Positions 23,650 to 33,693 of a DNA stretch of 64,000 nucleotides are shown here, one piece after another. The stretch comes from Paguma larvata. Its lineage: Eukaryota; Chordata; Mammalia; Carnivora; Viverridae. Numbering within the stretch: position 1 is the stretch's first letter; each line of letters begins with the position of its first letter. Both the position numbers and the translations under genes were made by a program. The stretch spans positions 93,823,119 to 93,887,118 of the forward strand of contig CM057834.1 in NCBI GenBank assembly GCA_030068075.1. Reading direction: 5' to 3'. Below the pieces are notes generated by a model that saw only the letters and a list, made by a program, of their open reading frames with translations, ran no database searches and was not told the origin of the DNA.

Positions 23650-24331
23650 ATTAGTTTTTAATTTATTTTTGTTGTTAATCTTTCTCTCTCTTCTCTTCTC
23701 TGGGTCCCCCATTACATATATGTTTGTACACTTGCTGTTATCCCACAGGTCCCTGAGACTACAGTTTTTTACAACTTTGTTGTTTTTCTTTAGATTGAAT
23801 GATTTCTATTCCTCTATCTTCAAATTCACTGATGGTTTCTAATGTCATTTCAAGTCTGCTATTAAGTCCATTTAGTAAATTTTTCATTAAAATGATTGTA
23901 GTTTTTACATCTAGAATTTCCATTTGTTTATATTCAATGTTTCTTTTGATTTATTGACATTCCTTATTTGTTATGTTATTATCATCATAGATTTCTTTAT
24001 CCTTAAACTTTTGTTACCTTTAATTCCTTAAATATTTTTGTTGGATCTGTTTTGGAATCTTTGTCTGAAAAACGAAATATCTTGGTCCATTCAGTGACAG
24101 TGTGTGCTGATTGCTTTTTTCACTGGGAAATGGGTCACCCTCCTGGTTCTTTGCATTCCTTATCTAATTTTGTTGAAAACTGGACATTTTTGATAATTTA
24201 GTAACCCTGCATTCTGACTTTTTTTCCCTTGAGGGGATTTTCCTTTGTTGTTTGTTTATATTAAAAGTAGCTTGACTGGTCTTTAATGGATTCTTTCTCC
24301 TCTGTTATACAGTCACTGATGTCTCTGCTTA

Positions 24332-24368
<37 letters not shown>

Positions 24369-25130
24369 TAGGTGCATTTCCTAGATGTCTTTGTGACCAG
24401 CTAGTGATTCATAATAGGTTGTACTGTTGTGCTGAAACATCTTGAAGGGTAAGGTTCCATCTGCTGATAGTTCAGTGTGTGGGTTTGAAAGTGCACTCAA
24501 AGTTCAAATAATTTTAAAAATTGCCTCTGTTTTGTAGTTTTGCTACATTCTTTCAGATCTTCCCTACACACACCTAAGATAAGTGCCTGAGATGAGTGAA
24601 GAGATTATGAAGCCTTGGGGATCTCCTTGTTAAATTTCTGGCACTTCCTCTAGTCTATTGGGTGACCTAACAGGGACTACAGTCTCAGGGTAAGGTTGCT
24701 GATGGTTGTCTCCATTCCTTTACTATTGGGTTTGCTACTTGTACTGATAGTGCATTTGAGTGTAGAGTCTCGGCCTTCCAATCCAGATTGAGTCAGCCCT
24801 TTTTGGCCACTTTGCCTCTGGTGGTCATAACCAGCCATGGCTCCGTGGAACAATCATGCTGTTTAAGATGATGGGGGAGGTGGTAGAAGCCCCAGGCATA
24901 AATGATGTAGACACTCTCAGCTCTTACCTGAAGTTTGGCAGTTCTGTATGAAAGAATGTTTTTCAGTTTGATGTTTGCTTTTGGTTGATTCCAGATCCCT
25001 GGTATGGTTGTTTTGGGAAGTTTTCGTGTAGTTTTATAGTTGTTTCATGGGAGAACATTTGCCAAACTCTTCACTTATTCATAGATGAAAGTGTCATCCT
25101 TTTCCATGTCGCTTTTGTCTAGCATTAAGT
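23650..25130 (-). mobile_element. L1M/HAL1 5' region, antisense
   Basis: Reads as the reverse complement of an old L1 ORF1 and 5' UTR: GTGTTATCCCACAGGTCCCT-type text (CTGTTATCCCACAGGTCCCT), CTATCTTCAAATTCACTGAT, TAGAATTTCCATTTGTTTAT, TTGTTGAAAACTGGACATTT, then 5'UTR-like sequence to about 25130. It adjoins a similar element of opposite orientation on its left. A GAT microsatellite lies inside at 24332-24369. Confidence 0.72.
24332..24369. repeat. (GAT)n microsatellite
   Basis: An uninterrupted run of about 12.5 GAT/ATG units inside the antisense L1M fragment. Likely length-polymorphic. Confidence 0.95.
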
Positions 25131-25224
25131 TCAATATCATTATTAACTCCTTTTATTTTTGTTATTATTATTTTTAATGCTATTTATATAGCTAATGTTA
25201 ATTTTGGCTTATCCCCATCACCCA

Positions 25225-26430
25225 TCATTACCAGTTATTTCCACCATTGCTCTTCTAAGCATTTATCCTAGAGATATGAAAACATTTACTCACACAAAAC
25301 CTGCACATGAAATTTCATAGCACCTAGAGCCTCAAACTGGAAACAACTCAAATGTCCTTCAAAGGGTAATTGGTTACACATAATTGCGGTACATCTATTC
25401 AATGGAACACTACTCAGGAATAAAAGGAAACATATCACAGATGCACAGTACAACTTGGAAGGATTTTAAGGGCAATACACTGAGTAAAAATAGCCAATCA
25501 CAAAAGGTATATGTGGGCCCATTACTCAAGACCAAATTCTCAAGTTTACATAAGAATTGAGGAAATTCAGTACTGAATGAGGTGCCATGTTTTTGATTTC
25601 CAATATATTTGTCACAAGATGTAAATCTTATGCACATATTACTAGTATGTTGGCCTCCTATCTGATTATTAGAGTCTTAGCAGAAATATGTAGGAATTTA
25701 CTCCTTCCTATAGCATCTTTACTATTGAAATTGAGTACATTAGGACATTTGTATATGAGTATGTGTGTTTCAGAGAGAAACAGAGAGAAAGAGAGAAAGG
25801 GAGAGGGAGAGAGAGAGGGGGAGACAGAATCCTAAGCAGGCTCCTTGCTCAGTGTGGAGCCTGATGTGGGGCTCAATCCCATGACCTTGTGATCATGACC
25901 TAAGCCAAAATCAAGAGTAGGATGCTCAACCAACTGAACCTTCCAGGTGCCCCACATTAAGACATTTGAATATAAAATCATTGAAAAAAATTAAAGCAAA
26001 ATTTTCCTTCAAAAAAAGTTATATGCTGCATGAATCCATTTATAGAACATTCTTGAAGTAACAAAAGGATAGAGATGAAGAGCAGTTTAATGGTTACTAG
26101 AGACAAGGGGAGGGGAGTTACTTTTGTCATGGAACAGTTCTGTATCTTTATTTTGGTGATGGTTACATAAACATATACGTATGATAAAATTGTGTAGGAC
26201 TACACACACACATACACACTACGGATTACATGTAAAAACTGGTGAAATCTGAATAAGACTTGTAGTCTTTGTAACAGTATTGAGCCAGGACCAATTTCCT
26301 GGTAGATTCTACAGTTAGGTGACTTGTTAACATTGGGGGGACTGGATGAAGATTCACAGCTCTCTGCTATTTTTGTTGCAGCTTCCTGGGAGTCTAAAAT
26401 TATTTTAAAATAAAAGCTTTTTTAAAAAAA
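25225..26430 (+). mobile_element. L1M 3' end, interrupted
   Basis: AAGCATTTATCCTAGAGATA, AAACTGGAAACAACTCAAAT and CAATGGAACACTACTCAGGA mark the ORF2 end and 3' UTR. After an interruption (about 25550-26010, including a SINE) the element resumes with CTGCATGAATCCATTTATAG and the terminal AACTGGTGAAATCTGAATAA ... GTCTAAAATTATTTTAAAAT, ending near 26420 in an A-rich tail. Degenerate, with no coding capacity. Confidence 0.75.
25752..25953 (-). repeat. Older Can-SINE with 15-bp TSD
   Basis: GA-rich tract at 25771-25825, then CTAAGCAGGCTCCTTGCTCA, GTGTGGAGCCTGATGTGGGG, CTCAATCCCATGACC and TTCCAGGTGCCCC. The GTGTGGAGCC core is the older pan-carnivore type. Flanks ACATTAGGACATTTG (25737-25751) and ACATTAAGACATTTG (25954-25968) differ at one base. 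Confidence 0.93.
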
Positions 26431-26444
26431 GAAGGAAAGAGGGC

Positions 26445-26600
26445 AACCTGGGTAACTCAGATGGTTAAGCATCTGACTCTTTATTTTGGTGCAGGCCATG
26501 ATCTCGTGTTTGGTGGGGTTGAGTCCCACATCAGGCTCTGGGCTGTCAGCACGCATTCTCTGTCTCTCTCTAACTCGGCACCTCCCCCAAAAGGAAATCA
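26445..26600 (+). repeat. Truncated Can-SINE
   Basis: CAACCTGGGTAACTCAGATG, GTTAAGCATCTGACTCTTTA, GGGGTTGAGTCCCACATCAG, GGGCTGTCAGCACGCATTCT, then a short CT part and no normal tail. It lies just after the L1M A-rich tail. The 3' body (GAGCCTGGAGCCTGCTT) is missing. Confidence 0.85.
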
Positions 26601-26789
26601 AATTTGAGGCAGATTTGAAACATTTCAGGTTTTTTGTCAATATTATGGAAACCTCAGAGATGTTTTTCTTATTATACTTTAGTTGCATATTGAAGGTACT
26701 TTCATTAACCAGGCTATAGTTGTTCATAATTTAGTTTATACTTTACAAGTGCAAAAATGCCAAAGATGCATTGTTTTCAATATGAATTT

Positions 26790-26819
26790 TATTTTTATTT
26801 TTTAAATGTTTATTCATTT

Positions 26820-26850
<31 letters not shown>

Positions 26851-27017
26851 CAAGAGCAATGGAGGGGCAGAGAGAAAGGGAGACACAGAATTTGAAGCAG
26901 GCTCCAGACTCTGAGCTGTCAGCACAGAACCTGATGAGGGGCTTGAACTCATGAACCATGGGATCATGACCGGAGCCAAAGTAAGATGCTTAACTGATGG
27001 AGCCATTCCGGTGCCCC
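26790..27017 (-). repeat. Can-SINE with perfect 14-bp TSD
   Basis: TTTTAAATGTTTATTCATTT, (GA)n, GAAGCAGGCTCCAGACTCTG, GGGGCTTGAACTCATGAACC, ATTCCGGTGCCCC. The duplication TTCAATATGAATTT is perfect at 26776-26789 and 27018-27031. Confidence 0.96.
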
Positions 27018-27031
27018 TTCAATATGAATTT

Positions 27032-28541
27032 CAGAAGGCAGTGTTAGTGATGTTAGAATTATATCCAATATAAAAGTTTTCAAAATACAACACAATACAT
27101 TTACAAAAATAGAAGCAATTACAACCCTTTGTATAGTCACAACAAAGATAAATGTATTTTATATATGATTGTATAATTTTCCCTAGGATTGTAAAAATAT
27201 TACAAATAACATCTCATTCCAGCAGCCTTCAGATGGTGGGAATTAGGATCATAAACAGGACATATCTGTGTCCTTCAGAATAGAACAAAAAGATAAAGGC
27301 ATGGTGTCCTCTTGGGGATCAAGATACGAGAATTCTAGGGCTAATTCTGACAGGATCAGAACTGAGCTGGTATTAATGAGATCTGTCACGTTAATTTTTT
27401 GGCTCCCTCCAAAACTTGATACCCTTTAAATGTTTGTTTAATATGTATTTAGTTGGATGTATAGACAAATACGTTTTTTATTACTAAAAGTTTTAGGGGT
27501 GTTCAAATATGGAATTTTTACTATAAATTTTTGAAAAATTTATAATTCAAAAAAATTCTACTATAAATTTTTCAAAATTTTACTATAAATTTTTCAAAAA
27601 TTTATAATTCAAAAAAATTATATATATGTAATTTAAATGCCCCTCAAGGCATTTAAATTACATATATATAATTTAATCCACTTGTCCCCAGTAAAACTGC
27701 ACTACAACATGCTTTTTCTCCCAGAACTCTGGCTGCTTATGAATAACAACTGTGTAACAGCTATCTGGCTAGTGCATCCTGAGGCTCGTGACTCTTCTGA
27801 GGGTTATTCAGTTTGCACTTTTCCTGTTGTGTAAGGTGTGTTAGGTCACTGACACCCCATTTCTAGCATATTCCACTAATGTAGAATTTCATATTGGGAA
27901 GCTACCACTAATTTAATCTTTAATTTGGTTCTGCTTTCTGTCCTTTATTGCATGTTTTGTTTTCTATGCCCATATTTACACCATGAAATTCACTGTCCAT
28001 TGGGTCAGTATTGGACAGAATGTATAATGGCATGAAGCTGGCCAAGTTATTTTCGAAGGATAGTCACCAACTTTTGATACCACAGAGGAAAACTGCAGCA
28101 AAACCCCAAGGAGTAAATATCTGACCTCGTACAGAAAGCTATGTAGATGACTGAGTAGTTGGCTGTATGACTCTACTAACTTGTGATTTCTAGAGATTCT
28201 GGAAGTTCACAATTACTTTGTGACAAATTGTCAGCATGGATAATTCTCAAGAAACCAGAGACAGTCTTGTCCAGTCAGTTACTATGAATGCTGTAGTTCT
28301 CTTAGGAGGTATAGGACCATTGCTTCTGAGGCGTTCCATCTTTACCTCAAAAATAAACAATTCAAAATTGTTGGAAAACTCAGGTAGTAAAGACATAGTC
28401 TCACTCAACACACACCATCCGAACCATCCCATTGTCATTTGAAGCCCACCATTCCTAACACTCAAAAAAGACTAGATCGGAGCCCAAGTCTACCAGAACA
28501 CCTGAGCAGTGTAATTAGAAGAGGGTTAAGAAACGTCTGGG
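27032..28541. other. Unique stretch with AT-rich hairpin cluster
   Basis: No gene recognised. Short frames at 27637-27834 and 28236-28465 have no domain. It holds the inverted-repeat cluster listed separately at 27518-27674. Confidence 0.5.
27518..27674. repeat. AT-rich tandem and inverted-repeat cluster
   Basis: Related units starting ACTATAAATTTTT lie at 27520-27557, 27560-27581 (short) and 27582-27620. Each long unit contains a near-palindrome of the form ATAAATTTTTGAAAAATTTAT split around one base. They run into a perfect inverted repeat: 27-base arms at 27615-27641 and 27648-27674 around a 6-base loop CCTCAA, with GC-containing centre TGCC/GGCA. It matches no transposon end I recognise. 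Confidence 0.9.
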
Positions 28542-29190
28542 CTTGAGGAACGTCCATATGGTTTTCCAGAGTGGCTGCACCAGTTTGCATTCAATTCCAC
28601 TACTAGATATTTACCCAAAGGATACAAAAATGCTGATTAGAAGGGGCACATGAACCCTAAAGCTTATGGCAGCGCTATAAGCAATAGCCAAATTATGGAA
28701 AGAATCCAAAGGTGTGTGTGTGCGCGCGCGCGACTATAATGGAATACTACTCAGTGATCAAAAAGAATGAAATCCTGCCATTTGCAACAATGTGGATGGA
28801 ACTAGAGTGTATTATGCTAAGCGAAATAAGTCAGAGAGAGAAAGACAAATGTCATATGATTTTACTCATGTGGAATTTAAGAAACACAACAGATGAACAT
28901 AGGGGAGGGGAAGGAAAAGTAAGTTAAAAACAGGGAGGGAGGCAAACCATAAGAGACTCTTAAATACAGAGAACAAACTGAGGGTTGCTGGAGGGGTGTT
29001 GGGTGGGGGTATGGGCCACATAGGTGATAGGCATTACGGAGGGTACTTGTTGGGATGAGCACTGGGTGTTATATGTAAGTGATGCATCACTGAATTCTAC
29101 TCCTGAAATCAATACTACACTGTATGTGAACTAACTTGAGTTTAAAAAAATAAATTAAAAAACAAAACGAAACAAAACAAAACAACACCA
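28542..29190 (+). mobile_element. 5'-inverted carnivore L1 3' end (twin priming)
   Basis: From 28593 the sequence is sense L1: CACTACTAGATATTTACCCA, AGCGCTATAAGCAATAGCCA, AATGAAATCCTGCCATTTGC, AACAAACTGAGGGTTGCTGG, and an AAAAC-rich tail. The 51 bases before it (28542-28592; GGTTTTCCAGAGTGGCTGCA, CCAGTTTGCATTC) are the next-upstream part of ORF2 in reverse. This is the standard signature of twin priming during target-primed reverse transcription. No target-site duplication was identified. Confidence 0.85.
28710..28732. repeat. (TG)n(CG)n alternating tract
   Basis: About 11 alternating purine-pyrimidine dinucleotides, TG then CG, at the place in the L1 3' end that in other copies carries a TA/CA repeat. 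GC dinucleotide runs of this kind favour Z-DNA. Confidence 0.9.
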
Positions 29191-30589
29191 GGGGTTGTCA
29201 CCTGAATTTCCCTGTGAATGATGACAAGAAAAGAATGAAAGCAGCAAAGAGTGCCCCCGGGTTGATAATTTAGCCAACCGAGAGCTTAAATTACCTCCTT
29301 CCTATTTCAGTGTTTAATGGCCACTAAACTTGAGTGACCTGTGGCCACTACAAGCACTAACTGGCAATTCAGCAAATGTCCCCCACCTCCAACACATGTG
29401 CTTGTAGGATTAGAGAAGTAATAAAAGCTTAGGAGTGATTGTTCTAAAACTTTCTAACCAAAAAAACCAATAAAACCAATATAACACTGTATCGTCTTTG
29501 GGGTTCAGGGCATTATGTGAATAAGAAACGAGAAAAGCAAATGTCTTAAAGACACCTTGGATAGACTAAGCCAACACTAATGGAAGGATTTAGGAATATA
29601 TACACATATACACATGTATGTGCTTTATTTCTGTATTGGAGAGGATTCGGCCGTGCATGCAATTACAAATAGCAGGCACTTTCATGTGTTAAAAGTTTAT
29701 AGCATATACTTTTGACCGGCTTCAAAACTTTCCCCCCCAAAAAAATCCACTTTTTTTTTTCTTCGTGAAGGTGCCAGGCAGCTGTGAAACAACTGCAAAA
29801 ATTTTAGTGATCCCTAAACATACTTTCCATGAGGAAAATGTTTTTCCTTTAAGGGAAAAATTACAATTAAAATCAATTTTCTTCCTGCATTCTCCTTGGA
29901 CTTATAATATTTTAGTTGTCTTCCTTTTTATTAAAAAAAACCCTGAATTTTTATCAGCTGAAAAAATTGGAGCAGAGAAATATTTTATGCAATATTTGAA
30001 TTGCTAATTACGTGTGGGATTTATTTTAGGGTTGTAGTTTCCGAAATAGTGAAAAATAACAGCTGTGACTGTTTCATGTTGTGCATCTGAGAGTCCATAC
30101 TCTTAGGCAGAATGAGTAGAGTGTAAAATAGCCCGTCTTTAATATGGGACACTTGAATTTATTATACAGTTCTCTCTACACTGAGAGAAATTGACTGATG
30201 CTCTCATTTTGCTGTTAATAGCAAAACAGTTCTATCTCCCTTCCTTCTTCCCTCCTTCCCTGCCTCATCTCTCTCCTTCTTTCCCTCTCTCCGCCCCACT
30301 CCAGCTCCACCCTCTCCGTTTCTCTCTCAGTCCCCTGTTGAGGGAACGGTTGTGTGGAAAGCATTTGGGTATTCCCATTTTCAACTTTAACCCAGTAGAA
30401 ACATATTGTAAAAACAGAGAGTAATTCTGCGAGATAAGTATAAACTGTTCTGTAATATTATCTGCATTTTAAAAGGAGTTCTACTTTTCAGGAACCATGT
30501 GAATATTCCTAAAGCTTTCTTATACTTACATAAAAACAGGCAATAAGAGGACACGGTGATGGCATCTGCAAAAGACATCCGTGTGATTC
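29191..30589. other. Unique stretch, no gene seen
   Basis: No gene recognised. Poly-T lies at 29751-29760. An 80-codon frame at 29765-30007 has no domain. A polypyrimidine tract occupies 30231-30330. Confidence 0.5.
30231..30330. repeat. Polypyrimidine (CT/CCTT-rich) tract
   Basis: About 100 bases, nearly all C and T (TCCCTTCCTTCTTCCCTCC and similar), with few purines. Imperfect low-complexity sequence. Confidence 0.85.
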
Positions 30590-30745
30590 TATTTTTGCCA
30601 CTCTGGGTTCACGGGAATTCCTCAAACTCTGTTCGCCTTAGTTTGGCCTTATCTGCAAAATACGAAGAATAATAACTATAATGCCGAAGATTTTCTGAAG
30701 ATTAAATAAAGGTACTGCATATGAAAGTCGTTTTTTAGACCTCTC
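30590..30745 (+). repeat. MIR relic
   Basis: GTTCGCCTTAGTTTGGCCTT, ATCTGCAAAATACGAAGAAT and AATAACTATAATGCC, then GAAGATTAAATAAAGGTACT. This follows the MIR 3' half ('CTCAGTTTCCTCATCTGTAAAATGGGGATAATAA ... GATTAAATGAG'). Confidence 0.6.
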
Positions 30746-31701
30746 CTGTGTTCTAAGTGACATACAAATACACAGTAGCAACGGCAGAAAGCTCAGTAAT
30801 GAGATTGAAAATGGGATTCCTCATGGCGGGGGAGAGAGACAAGTGATAACGGGAGGGCCCAACTCCTTCAATAATGGTTCATTGATTTTAAAAATCCGGA
30901 GCAGGTTTGCCAGATGTCAGGATTAGGCAGAGCAAAACGATTGGTACTCTAGTGTTCCTTTTATTCGTCTGTCCATTTGGGGATGTTTGGAATATTTCAG
31001 AAGGAAAATGGCAAAACACATAAAGCAGTCGAAGAGAATCTGCGATTGGGCCATGGTCAAGTGCTGACTTATTATTTTTTTTTCCTTCCTCTTGCTTTAA
31101 ATTAACCTTTTTACTGCCTTGGTGATGAAAGAGTACATTTAGCTTTATGTGAAAGTGAGCTATAATGAAGATATGGAAATAAGGGAGGGGAAAGTGCTTA
31201 CATAAAATGAAATTGTTGACCTTAAAGTCCCAGGAAAGTAAATTTTCTGGCGGCAGCGTTTTTTGTTTTAAAGTAGAAGTGGCTTCCTATGTAGGGAAAG
31301 AAGATGGAGAAGGACCTGTGAGAGTTTTACACCTTCTCCCTCAAATGGGAAAGACCGTTTTGCAAATCCTGAAGATGATTAATTAAATATGGTATATAGA
31401 CCATTGTATTAAATTCTAATCAAGACAGCAAGAAAATGGTACACTGTGGTCATATGTTTATGCATCAGTCAAATTTCATTTAGAAATCTGTATGAAAATT
31501 GCTTTAGCAATAGAATAGGAAAACATTTCTCCTGATTAAACTTTTTTTGTCCGTTTGCCTTTCTTTGTTTTAAGCAGTGTCACAAGCTAACAAGAAGGAA
31601 ACGAAGCAGTGTGGACGATGCCTCTTGGAAATTACAGATGGGGCAAAGCTTTCTGATACTTAGGAGGTACCATCCTGAGGCTTTTTTGGATGAGGGAGGA
31701 G
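30746..31701. other. Unique stretch, no gene seen
   Basis: No repeat or gene recognised. T-run at about 31075-31083. Confidence 0.45.
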
Positions 31702-31714
31702 AGGAAAAACAATT

Positions 31715-31932
31715 TTGCTTTTTAACTTTTTTAATGTTTATTTATGAGAGAGATAGAGACAAAGCGTGAGCAGGGGAGGGACAGAGAGAGTGGGAGACAC
31801 AGAATCCAAAGTAGGCTCCAGGCTCTGAGCTGTCAGCACAGAGCCCGACGTGGGGCTCGAACTCACAGACTGCGAGATCATGACCGGAGCTGAAGTCAGA
31901 CGCCCAACCAATTGAGCCACCCAGGCACCCCA
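31715..31932 (-). repeat. Can-SINE with perfect 13-bp TSD
   Basis: TTTTAATGTTTATTTATGAG, AAGTAGGCTCCAGGCTCTGA, GGGGCTCGAACTCACAGACT, TTGAGCCACCCAGGCACCCC. The duplication AGGAAAAACAATT is perfect at 31702-31714 and 31933-31945. Well preserved and relatively young. Confidence 0.97.
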
Positions 31933-31959
31933 AGGAAAAACAATTCTACACAAATACAG

Positions 31960-32535
31960 TTTGGTGTGTGGCCAAGACACACAGAACCAATCATGCAGTC
32001 ATGTGTGAGGTTTCCAAAGAGGAGAGAATTTACGTCAGACACTTTCCATATCCGGATGTTGGTTAAAATGTGCACAACAGGTATCCACCTCTGTGCATTC
32101 CTTGGGTTTGTTCTGTGGTCCAGTGGGCAGCTGCTGAGGAAGCCAGAGCGTCTGCAGGGAATGCCGCTGCTCCTGGGGCTGCTGGAATCCTGTGGAAGCA
32201 TCATCAGCTCTACGACCTGGAGAGTTTGAGGAAGCCTGGAGCAGGAGCTGATGAGGAGACAGTAGACAGTAGTGACCAGGGCTCTTTGAGCAAGTGGGTG
32301 AGGCTGCGGGACACGTGGGCCACAGACAACGTTTCGTAAGCTGTAGGAACTTAAGGACACCATTGAGAAAAATCTTCAATGACAGAATTTACCTTCGCTG
32401 AACACCGAATATGTGGTAACCTGCTGCCTAAGCAGAACGTTGTTTTGGAAGGATTCACATATCACAAAATGTGAAAGAAAAGAAACAATAAATGAATCTA
32501 GTTGAAGCAAAAAAACAAGCCAAAAAAAAAAGTTT
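31960..32535 (+). pseudogene. Possible unidentified processed retrocopy
   Basis: A GC-richer, coding-like stretch (about 32100-32340) is followed by less GC-rich sequence, an AATAAA at about 32485 and an interrupted A-rich run at 32508-32532 (two A-stretches of 7 and 10). Conceptual frames of about 90-115 codons exist on both strands but contain no domain I recognise. The most protein-like + reading is broken by several stops. These features suggest an old cDNA copy of an mRNA, but no parent gene was identified and no target-site duplication was found. It may equally be unique non-coding DNA. Confidence 0.22.
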
Positions 32536-32798
32536 CTGAGAATTCTTTAGTGAAGAAGAGTTGAATCGGACTGGGATTCCATAAAAACCAACCAGCCTAG
32601 CGTGTGATGGTCTGGCTCTGGCTAGATTCCTGTAGAGCTCTTTGGAAGACTCAGGCAAATTAGACTTAATTTCTGTGAGGTTAACGAAGGTTTTTTTCGG
32701 ATTTAATGGATTATTTGCACAGGAAGAGTCTAGAAAGGCTCACGTGAGCTTGCCCAAGGCCACCTTTAAGTCTTCTGGCACCACGTCGGGGTTTTCTT
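32536..32798. other. Unique stretch, no gene seen
   Basis: No feature recognised. Confidence 0.4.
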
Positions 32799-33044
32799 TT
32801 TCTTTTCCTTTTTAATTTTTAAGTTTATTAATTTATTTTGAGAGAGACAGAGACATCGTGAACAGTTGAGGGTCAGAGAGAGAGAAAAAGAGAAAGAGAG
32901 AGAGAGAGAATCCCAAGGAGGCTCCACACTGCCATTACAGAGCCCAATGCAGGGCTCGAACCCATGAAATCATTAGATCATGACCTGAGCTGAAACTGAG
33001 AGTTGGAAGCTTAACTGACTGAGCCCCCTAGAGCTCCACCTCTT
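32799..33044 (-). repeat. Can-SINE with TSD
   Basis: TTTAATTTTTAAGTTTATTA, GA-rich run, GGAGGCTCCACACTGCC, GCAGGGCTCGAACCCATGAA, GACTGAGCCCCCTAGAGCTC. Flanks share GGGTTTTCTT (32789-32798 and 33045-33054) within a longer, imperfect match beginning CCAC. Moderately diverged. Confidence 0.92.
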
Positions 33045-33399
33045 GGGTTTTCTTGCATGACCATCCTCCACTCCCTGTGAAGAGACTTCACTCAGATAAA
33101 CTGAGCCAAAAGCTTAACCTGGGCATGGGCATTTTTGTCTTTGGCAGGCCGCCTGAGAAGTACAATTCTGGATGAATTTTTCTCCAGAGATTCAACAGTA
33201 ATATTCTTTAATGGGGTTAGAATCACATGTTTCAGAAATAATTGGCAGGGCACATAGAGTTTTTTAAACACTGAAAGCAGAGCAGCTGGGTGAAAAGGCT
33301 TGGAGGTCCTGGCTCCATGACGCTGTGTGACTTGGTGCGAACTGCCTTCTCCATGAACTGTTGGGAGAGGAGGGTCATACTTAACTCATATGTGAATTT

Positions 33400-33693
33400 T
33401 TAAAAACTTACTTTATTCTCAGTTAACAAATAGTGTAGTCTTGGCTTCAAGAGTAAACTCCAGCGATTCATCACTTACCTATAACACCCAGTGCTCATCC
33501 CTTAATGCCCTCCTTAAGGCCTATCACCCGTCTAGCCCACCCTTCCACCCACCTCCACTCTACCAACCCACAGTCTGTTCTCTGTATTTAAGAGTCTCTT
33601 ATGCTTTGCCTCCTTCTCTGTTTTCCTTCCCTTCCCCTATGAACATCTGTTAAGTTTCTCAAATTCCACATATGAGTGAAATCGTGTGATATC
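33400..33693 (-). mobile_element. Carnivore L1 3' end, antisense, 5'-truncated
   Basis: TTTAAAAACTTACTTTATTC (tail end), TCATCACTTACCTATAACAC, CCCAGTGCTCATCCCTTAAT, CCACAGTCTGTTCTCTGTAT, AGAGTCTCTTATGCTTTGCC, TCCACATATGAGTGAAATCG. The reverse complement matches the 3' part of the element at 28593-29190, so both belong to the same L1 subfamily. About 290 bp remain. Confidence 0.85.
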
